Shown here: one piece after another, positions 59,426 to 64,000 of the stretch
Layout: each line of letters starts with the position of its first letter
Position numbering within the stretch: the stretch's first letter is position 1
Origin: JAISGQ01 sp045604965
Lineage (GTDB): Bacteria > Bacillota > Clostridia > Oscillospirales > Acutalibacteraceae
Reading direction: 5' to 3'
Length of the DNA stretch: 64,000 nt
Assembly: GCA_045604965.1 (NCBI GenBank)
Contig: JAZUPB010000025.1
Location: 12,092-76,091 of the forward strand
The notes under the pieces: generated by a model
What the model saw: only the letters and a program-made list of their open reading frames with translations
Database searches by the model: none
Told to the model about the DNA's origin: nothing
Program-made: the position numbers and the translations under genes

Positions 59426-59459
59426 AAAAATGGGGATGCATAAATGCATCCCCATTTTT
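59426..59459. terminator. Terminator between convergent genes
   Basis: A 15-16-bp perfect stem AAAAATGGGGATGCA / TGCATCCCCATTTTT around TAAA. Works for the DUF4380-like operon and the opposite lipoprotein. Confidence 0.93.
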
Positions 59460-59470
59460 GACATTTGCGA

Positions 59471-59890
59471 TTATTCAGCGGATTTGGTGTATTCAGTGCC
59501 GTCGATAATGAGAGTTTCACCATCAAGAGTGCCAGTCTGAACAGTTATAAGATCGTTAACATCCTCAAGCAGACCCTGAGCAAGAAGTTCGTCTACGCTC
59601 ATTCCCATCAGTTCTTCCATAGTGGATGTTGAATCTGTAGTAATTGTAATGTTGTCACCGTCAACTTCATAAGTGACAGGAAGATTCAGACCTAATGCCT
59701 CAGAGTAGCCTTTGCCGTCAGCCTCAAATACATAAATAACATCGAATCCTTCGTCAACACCTGTCCATTTGCCGAGAAATCTGGAGTGTTCGTTTGCTTC
59801 GTTGCCACTTCCTGTGTTGTCAGCACAGGCAGAAAACACGCAGACAAGAATAAGTGCGGCAAAGAGAACAGAAATTATTTTTTTAGTCAT
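59471..59890 (-). CDS. Small lipoprotein, second paralogue pair member 1
   Basis: A 139-aa lipoprotein: signal KKIISVLFAALILVCVF, lipobox FSAC. The mature domain is a small beta-rich fold: GKWTGVDEGFDVIYVFEADGKG, TYEVDGDNITITTDST, MSVDELLAQGLLEDVNDLITVQTG, as in small lipocalin-like DUF5640-type proteins. AAGGAGTTTTACT precedes ATG 59890. It is about 40% like the next gene by eye. Function unknown. Confidence 0.78.
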   Translation of the reverse strand: MTKKIISVLFAALILVCVFSACADNTGSGNEANEHSRFLGKWTGVDEGFDVIYVFEADGKGYSEALGLNLPVTYEVDGDNITITTDSTSTMEELMGMSVDELLAQGLLEDVNDLITVQTGTLDGETLIIDGTEYTKSAE

Positions 59891-59926
59891 AGTAAAACTC
59901 CTTTTCAAAACAAGTCTTATGAAATG

Positions 59927-59955
59927 ATTTTATATAAAATTTTCTATAACGTCAA
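59927..59955 (-). promoter_or_regulatory. Predicted promoter of lipoprotein gene at 59471
   Basis: On the reverse strand TTGACG (59955-59950), 17-bp spacer, TAAAAT (59932-59927). Confidence 0.7.
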
Positions 59956-59991
59956 GAAAAATGTGAGGCCGTAGCGAAAGAAAAATAGAGT

Positions 59992-60024
59992 AAAAAACAA
60001 GCCCTCTGCAAATCAGCAAAGGGC
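59992..60024 (-). terminator. Terminator of lipoprotein gene at 60043
   Basis: On the reverse strand GCCCTTTGC and GCAGAGGGC (60024-60001) pair with one mismatch around TGATTT, followed by TTGTTTTTT. Confidence 0.8.
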
Positions 60025-60042
60025 CTGTTTTAAGTTTATAAA

Positions 60043-60450
60043 TTAGTTGACCTTATTGTAAGTGTAGCCGCCAAGAGTAAGTGTGTCGCCTTTGATCTTA
60101 AAGCTGACGGTGTCGGTTATGATAAGTTCATCAACCTGCTCCTGAGTAACAAGTCCGCCGGCGAGAAGTTCATCGATGGACATGCCGAGCATATCCTCAA
60201 CGGTGCCGGTGGTGTCAAGAGTGATGGTGATTTTAGCACCCTTAATGGAATAGGTCATATCCATAACCATGTCCTGTGCTTCAGCAGTACCGGTACCGTC
60301 TGCATTGAAAACATAAACAACTGCGGTGTCGTCCTCCATACCGCTCCAGGTACCGACGATAGCGGTCTTAACATCGACACTGCTGCAGCCTGCAAAAATG
60401 CAGATAATAAGCATAACAACTGCGAGAATAACTGAAATCTTTTTTGCCAT
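60043..60450 (-). CDS. Small lipoprotein, second paralogue pair member 2
   Basis: A 135-aa lipoprotein: signal KKISVILAVVMLIICIF, lipobox FAGC. The mature part, GTWSGMEDDTAVVYVFNADGTG then MTYSIKGAKITITLDTTGT and MSIDELLAGGLVTQEQVDELI, lines up with the previous gene along its whole length, so they are tandem duplicates. GAAAGGAAGTTATTCTA is the ribosome site. Function unknown. Confidence 0.78.
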   Translation of the reverse strand: MAKKISVILAVVMLIICIFAGCSSVDVKTAIVGTWSGMEDDTAVVYVFNADGTGTAEAQDMVMDMTYSIKGAKITITLDTTGTVEDMLGMSIDELLAGGLVTQEQVDELIITDTVSFKIKGDTLTLGGYTYNKVN

Positions 60451-60496
60451 TAGAATAACTTCCTTTCAAAATAAAAGTTGAGAAAACTCTAACTTA

Positions 60497-60525
60497 ATCT
60501 TATATGAGTATTTAGTGAATGTCAA
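60497..60525 (-). promoter_or_regulatory. Predicted promoter of lipoprotein gene at 60043
   Basis: On the reverse strand TTGACA (60525-60520), 17-bp spacer, TAAGAT (60502-60497). Confidence 0.75.
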
Positions 60526-60632
60526 GTGATAATTTGTATTAGTTAAATTGCGTGAACAAGCAGGGGGATTTTGACAAAAGCTTCTGTAATGCAATAAAAA
60601 TATATTTAATTAAGAAATTTTTGCTTATGCTC

Positions 60633-60660
60633 TTGACAAATAGCAAAGAATATATATAAT
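60633..60660 (+). promoter_or_regulatory. Promoter of tRNA-Pro
   Basis: TTGACA (60633-60638), 16-bp spacer, TATAAT (60655-60660), 63 bp before the tRNA. Confidence 0.88.
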
Positions 60661-60723
60661 ACTAAGAGTGGCAAGGAAATCACAGAGCAAACCCCACTTG
60701 TGATAGAGCCACAAAAATCAAAT

Positions 60724-60800
60724 CCGGGTGTAGCGCAGTTTGGTAGCGCGCTTGAATGGGGTTCAAGAGGCCGCAGGTTCGACTCCTGTCACTCGGACCA
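60724..60800 (+). tRNA. tRNA-Pro (anticodon GGG)
   Basis: A 77-nt cloverleaf. Acceptor CCGGGTG/CACTCGG (one G-T), D arm GCGC/GCGC, anticodon stem CTTGA/TCAAG with loop ATGGGGT (anticodon GGG), T arm GCAGGTTCGACTCCTGT (one G-T pair), discriminator A and encoded CCA. The tyrosine-integrase element begins just behind its 3' end, which is the likely attachment site. Confidence 0.95.
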
Positions 60801-60802
60801 GC

Positions 60803-60842
60803 AAAAATGGCTTAATCATCACGATTAAGCCATTTTTCTTTT
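60803..60842 (+). terminator. Terminator of tRNA-Pro
   Basis: AAAAATGGCTTAATC (60803-60817) pairs with GATTAAGCCATTTTT (60823-60837) around ATCAC, followed by CTTTT. Confidence 0.93.
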
Positions 60843-60866
60843 GCCTTCACAAAGGGTATATTTTGG

Positions 60867-60890
60867 TTTTGACTGTAGTTTTTGACTGTA
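60867..60890 (+). repeat. Direct repeats near integrase end
   Basis: TTTTGACTGTA occurs at 60867-60877 and 60880-60890, a 13-bp period, between the tRNA and the integrase gene. This position fits arm-type integrase-binding repeats. Confidence 0.5.
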
Positions 60891-60919
60891 ATTACTCTGT
60901 CACCAGCTCGGACTGGCTG

Positions 60920-62041
60920 TCATTCATTGGAATTATTTTCATCAAGTCCCGCCGACAGCGTCTGCTCCAGCAACCCCACCGCACGGGCTGTGACCTCGTT
61001 TTTAATGTGCATATATCCTCTGGTGGCATCATCGTCGGTCTGACCGGCAAGGGTCTGTATGGTGTTGAAATCAACGCCCGATGCGTGCAGCATTGTAATA
61101 TAAGTATGTCTGCAGCAGTGCGGAGGCAGAAAACGCACACCTTCTATCTTTTCGAGCACAGCCTTGTAATGCTTGCGCCATGTGCTTGAGTTCATCGGTC
61201 CGCCGAGTGTGCTGGGCATAACGAACCCTTCTGCCTGCTCACGGAGAAACACAGCGCTCGCTCTGCCGTAGGTCGGAACAGGTATATCTCTTATGCCGGA
61301 TACGCTCTTTGTGTCGCCAACAACCGTCTTGCCTCCCACATTCTGCACCGCCTGGCGGATATGGATAACACTCCCGTCCGGCTCGATATGCTCCTTTTCG
61401 AGTCCCAGCAACTCCTGCGGACGCATACCGCAGGTCAGGCACAGTCTGATAGCGTGTCCGGTGGCGTTGTCGGGCAGTTCACGAAACAGAATAGCAATCT
61501 CGTCGATCGTAAAGCTATCCTTTGCGGTCGGCTTTTTTGGTATACGGGTCTTTTCTGTTAGCTGAACAGGATTGCGCTCAATAAGTCCGTTGGCTTCTGC
61601 CTTGCGGAATATCTGATTGAGCATAGCCTTGACCTTGCTTATCTGCGATCTGCTGTAATCCTCGTCAATAAGCTGCTTGAGAGCCGCTTCGATGTCCATA
61701 GCCTTTATTGAGTTGAGCTTTCTGCGTTCAAACAGTCGCTTGCACAGGCGCAGAGTGTATTCGTAGTTTTCGTATGTGGATTCTCTGACCGAGCCTTTGT
61801 AATCCTCATACCATTTATCAGCCCAATCGCAGAATGACAGCCGTTTGTCTATCTTTACGCCTCGCTCAAGCTGATCTCGCAGCGCACTTGCTGCTTCGAG
61901 GGCTTCCTTTTGAGTTTTGCCGTATACCGTCTTGCGTTCGGGTTTGCCGTCAGGCTTATAGCCTACAACAAGCGTGACCGACCAGCGTCCGTCCTTGCGG
62001 TGCTGTACACTACCCTCTCCGTTGGCTCTTCTCTTTGCCAT
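60920..62041 (-). CDS. Tyrosine site-specific recombinase (integrase)
   Basis: A 373-aa Tn916/phage-type integrase. An N-terminal arm-binding AP2-like segment (GEGSVQHRKDGRWSVTLVVGY), a SAM-like core-binding domain (SFCDWADKWYEDYKGSVRES), and the catalytic domain: Arg in LTCGMRPQELLGL, Lys in the VVGDTKSVSGIRD beta-hairpin, HCCRHTYITMLH, and Tyr in ATRGYMHIKNE. The residue before the Tyr segment usually His/Trp is Gln here (LAGQTDDD). It inserts and excises the element at tRNA-Pro. Ends 119 bp from the tRNA. Confidence 0.95.
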   Translation of the reverse strand: MAKRRANGEGSVQHRKDGRWSVTLVVGYKPDGKPERKTVYGKTQKEALEAASALRDQLERGVKIDKRLSFCDWADKWYEDYKGSVRESTYENYEYTLRLCKRLFERRKLNSIKAMDIEAALKQLIDEDYSRSQISKVKAMLNQIFRKAEANGLIERNPVQLTEKTRIPKKPTAKDSFTIDEIAILFRELPDNATGHAIRLCLTCGMRPQELLGLEKEHIEPDGSVIHIRQAVQNVGGKTVVGDTKSVSGIRDIPVPTYGRASAVFLREQAEGFVMPSTLGGPMNSSTWRKHYKAVLEKIEGVRFLPPHCCRHTYITMLHASGVDFNTIQTLAGQTDDDATRGYMHIKNEVTARAVGLLEQTLSAGLDENNSNE

Positions 62042-62056
62042 AGTTCCACATCCTTT

Positions 62057-63397
62057 CTAATACTTCAGCATTTCGCTTTGAATTAGCTTAACATTTTCGT
62101 AGGGCCTGACCTGCTTCCAGCAGTAATCACTGAATCGCCTGATGGAGAAAATCAGATATTCATTATTATAGTGTGGACTGATGGTCAGTGCCGCTTCCTC
62201 AAACTCCACAAAAGCTGTCTTGTCAAAGGTCTGGTCTATTCGATCCCATATCTTGATAAAATATCGCTTATCCTTGCCTCTGATCATAAAATCAAAACGA
62301 TAGGTATCAATGGTTATGTTCTGCCTATCCACATTGTCAAAATGAAGCGTTTCATAATATCTGAATTGACCCTTATTCTCAAGCCAGCGCACGCAGGCAC
62401 GCCTGAACTCCTGCGGCAGATAGTAATAGTCAACCTTCTGGACTATATCCTTTATCAAAGTTTCCGCAGGCTCATTGAACAGCACTGTCTGATTCGGGAA
62501 TATATATCGGTACCACAGCTCGAGATATGCGTTCTTCGGTCGGTAATTGGTACGCATAGTGCCCGATTCGTCCGGCTCCACGCTCTTTTCTATAAGTCCT
62601 GCGGCATCAAGAGCCTTTATGTATTTGTCGCACTTGTTATTCGGAAAGCCTGACATCTCTGAAAGCTGCACAATTCTTGTCTCGCCCATGGACATACCGA
62701 AAAGCAGGGTGTTGTAGCTTTCGGGAGAACGAAACTCCTCAGACATATACTCTGCTGTCCATCTGTAAAAGACAGAATCGGGGGCGAAGAAGGCTCTCAG
62801 GTTATCTTCAAAGCTCTGCTCGCCGTTGTAAGCGGCAACAATTGCAGGAATACCCGCAGTTACCGTATATATTCGCATAAGCTCAATACGATTTCTGCCG
62901 GGAAAGATTCTGTTCAGATCCCACGGCGTAAACAGCGGCATCTCATATTTCATCACCTTGAAAGGCAACTGAATATCTTTGCGGCACAGAAGCACAACGA
63001 CGCAGTTGTGCTTTTTGTTTTGCAGAAATTTATCAAGCTCTGAGATAAATTCGTCTTTGTCATTGCGGCGATCCACATCATCGAATATCACGATAGTTGT
63101 TCGCCTGCGAGCGATCATTTCCAGATGTGCAAAGAAATCCGCCCATTTGTCACAGGTGTCTATTGCGTCGCAGTCAAGCGAGAACATAAGCGGTGCCAAT
63201 GCCGCATCAATGTGCCTGAAAGAAAAATAGAGCGTTGATTTTCGCTTTGCGCAGAAATCCATCGCCGACAGGGTCTTGCCGATACCTTTTGTTCCGTACA
63301 CAAGCAAAGCTTTGTAGGCATTATTGCCACTGCATGATACAGTGTCTTTTGCAAAATTGATTATCTGCGAATGCATTCCGGTGTCATAGTATTCCAT
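62057..63397 (-). CDS. AAA-family ATPase with DUF234-like C terminus
   Basis: A 446-aa protein of the archaeal-ATPase-like (ATPase_2) group. Walker A YGTKGIGKTLSAM, Walker B TIVIFDDVDRR, sensor VVVLLCRKD, a winged-helix linker (GFPNNKCDKYIKALDAAGLIEKS) and a C-terminal segment DFMIRGKDKRYFIKIWDR similar to DUF234, a predicted PD-(D/E)XK-like module. Such proteins are common in mobile elements and suspected in stress, defence or element maintenance. It lies 15 bp before the integrase and is probably co-transcribed with it. Confidence 0.8.
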   Translation of the reverse strand: MEYYDTGMHSQIINFAKDTVSCSGNNAYKALLVYGTKGIGKTLSAMDFCAKRKSTLYFSFRHIDAALAPLMFSLDCDAIDTCDKWADFFAHLEMIARRRTTIVIFDDVDRRNDKDEFISELDKFLQNKKHNCVVVLLCRKDIQLPFKVMKYEMPLFTPWDLNRIFPGRNRIELMRIYTVTAGIPAIVAAYNGEQSFEDNLRAFFAPDSVFYRWTAEYMSEEFRSPESYNTLLFGMSMGETRIVQLSEMSGFPNNKCDKYIKALDAAGLIEKSVEPDESGTMRTNYRPKNAYLELWYRYIFPNQTVLFNEPAETLIKDIVQKVDYYYLPQEFRRACVRWLENKGQFRYYETLHFDNVDRQNITIDTYRFDFMIRGKDKRYFIKIWDRIDQTFDKTAFVEFEEAALTISPHYNNEYLIFSIRRFSDYCWKQVRPYENVKLIQSEMLKY

Positions 63398-63615
63398 ATC
63401 ATCACATCATATCGTAAGTTGATTCATATGTATTATAGCATAGAAAACTCAAAATTACCAGTTGAAAATGCTTGTGCCGCCTAATTTATGCGCCAGAGAA
63501 ACGCTGTCATTAAGCCAAAAATCAAAATTTACACTTTGTTCATAGAATTATTGGTAAAAACGGCTGTCAATATCCCCGAATAAAATCTTACATAGTAGAA
63601 GGGCCAATAAGGCGG
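63398..63615. other. Divergent intergenic region of the mobile element
   Basis: 218 bp between the reverse-strand ATPase gene and the forward excisionase cluster. It is A/T-rich; I see no strong promoter pair or hairpin. It must contain the divergent controls of element genes. Confidence 0.4.
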
Positions 63616-63675
63616 ATGGAGGTGATTGCAAACCATAGAGCCCAATCAAAAAAAGGAATGGAGGTGATAGATTGA
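63616..63675 (+). CDS. Possible 19-aa leader ORF overlapping the excisionase start
   Basis: ATG at 63616 opens a 20-codon frame MEVIANHRAQSKKGMEVID with stop TGA (63673-63675) overlapping the TTG start of the excisionase gene by two bases. ATGGAGGTGAT appears at its start (63616-63626) and again at the excisionase ribosome site (63658-63668). It may couple translation or act as an attenuator. The upstream ribosome site is weak. Confidence 0.35.
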   Translation: MEVIANHRAQSKKGMEVID

Positions 63676-63884
63676 AGAACAGCACAGCGACCACTTACGA
63701 CCAGCTCCCCATTATACTCAATGCCGAGCATATTGCGAGCGCACTCGGTCTCTCTCGAGCCGGAGCGTATGAACTGCTTCGCTCGAAGGATTTTCCCACT
63801 CTCAGAATCGGCAAGCGCATGATGGTGAGCAAGGAAAACTTTATCGGCTGGATCAACCGAAACAGCGGAACAGTCAACGCATAA
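63672..63884 (+). CDS. Excisionase-like helix-turn-helix protein
   Basis: A 70-aa small basic DNA-binding protein: ILNAEHIASALGLSRAGAYELLRSKDFPTLRIGKRMMVSKENFIGWI, the MerR-like winged helix of excisionase/AlpA-type proteins of ICEs. Start is TTG with GGAGGTGATAGA well placed. It probably directs excision with the integrase. Confidence 0.85.
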   Translation: MKNSTATTYDQLPIILNAEHIASALGLSRAGAYELLRSKDFPTLRIGKRMMVSKENFIGWINRNSGTVNA

Positions 63885-63899
63885 GAAAGGATGAGCAAA

Positions 63900-64000
63900 T
63901 GAAAGAAAATGATTTAAAAACAGAAATGACCGCTCCCGAATCATCTGTTGGCGCAGATGCAGAGCAGTCATCACAAAATCCCTATGGCGATATTATACCC
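63900..64000 (+). CDS. Start of a mobile-element gene, cut by window end
   Basis: ATG at 63900 with AAGGATGAGC upstream opens a frame of at least 33 codons to the window edge: KENDLKTEMTAPESS and SSQNPYGDIIP, a hydrophilic N-terminus with no clear motif. Likely a replication or DNA-processing gene of the element, not identifiable here. Confidence 0.6.

Larger units (their letters stand above)
60775..64000 (-). mobile_element. Left end of an integrative element inserted at tRNA-Pro
   Basis: From the 3' part of tRNA-Pro onward: a tyrosine integrase facing the tRNA, an ATPase with DUF234-like tail, a short leader ORF, an excisionase-like gene and a further truncated gene at the window edge. Integrase next to a tRNA 3' end plus an excisionase is the usual structure of ICEs and prophages. 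The second attachment site and the cargo lie beyond 64,000, so class (ICE, IME or prophage) is open. Confidence 0.75.

Overview
The window looks like the chromosome of an anaerobic gut-type Clostridia bacterium (Bacillota, probably Oscillospirales/Ruminococcaceae-like). The signs are AGGAGG-type ribosome sites before nearly every gene, several TTG starts, CCA-encoding tRNA genes, intrinsic hairpin terminators, many lipoproteins with a lipobox cysteine, and a moderate G+C content. This placement is inference from gene style, not from a marker gene.

Region 1 (1-26,200) is a large pectin/uronate utilisation locus. It starts with a cut LacI-family regulator. Next come a GH4 alpha-galacturonidase-like enzyme, an AEC transporter and a carbohydrate esterase-like hydrolase (402-3652). 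A reverse-strand set encodes kdgK, kdgA and an AraC regulator (3703-6301). uxaB, uxaA and a TIM-barrel isomerase follow (6497-10472). A long ABC importer operon (10810-19256) holds two LplB/LplC-type permeases, a 715-aa substrate-binding lipoprotein and an MsmX/UgpC-type ATPase, interleaved with five small multi-pass membrane proteins of unknown function. After a second AraC regulator come a second MsmX-type ATPase, kduI, a GH28 polygalacturonase, a GH105 unsaturated uronyl hydrolase and kduD (20494-26140). Together these can import oligogalacturonides, cut them inside the cell and run both the saturated (UxaB/UxaA) and unsaturated (KduI/KduD) branches into KDG, then KDPG, pyruvate and glyceraldehyde-3-phosphate. 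uxaC, needed for free galacturonate, is not in the window. A near-palindromic operator (TGNGAGCGCTTACA) lies both before the LacI gene and before the importer operon.

Region 2 (26,290-45,000) is mixed housekeeping and accessory genes: cysK, tRNA-Leu(GAG), a P-loop kinase-like protein, a TAXI-type TRAP transporter, a phosphatase/VOC/pentapeptide operon, oligoendopeptidase F, two zinc-ribbon membrane proteins, an ABC-2 exporter with a LytTR/DUF3021 pair, a PadR operon with tandem operators, an XRE regulator with a membrane partner, and xylA.

Region 3 (45,200-60,500) holds a VanY-like protein with an unusual active site, a QueG-like iron-sulfur protein and a Card1-like (DUF1887) predicted nuclease with no CRISPR locus in sight. 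It also has a C-terminally truncated MocR regulator beside pdxY, two pairs of paralogous small lipoproteins, and a housekeeping run of rimO, pgsA, an acidic Pro/Glu-repeat protein, cysE, cysS and a PfkB sugar kinase.

Region 4 (60,724-64,000) is the left end of an integrative element inserted at tRNA-Pro(GGG): tyrosine integrase, an AAA ATPase with a DUF234-like C terminus, a short leader ORF, an excisionase-like gene and the start of one more gene. The right end lies outside the window.
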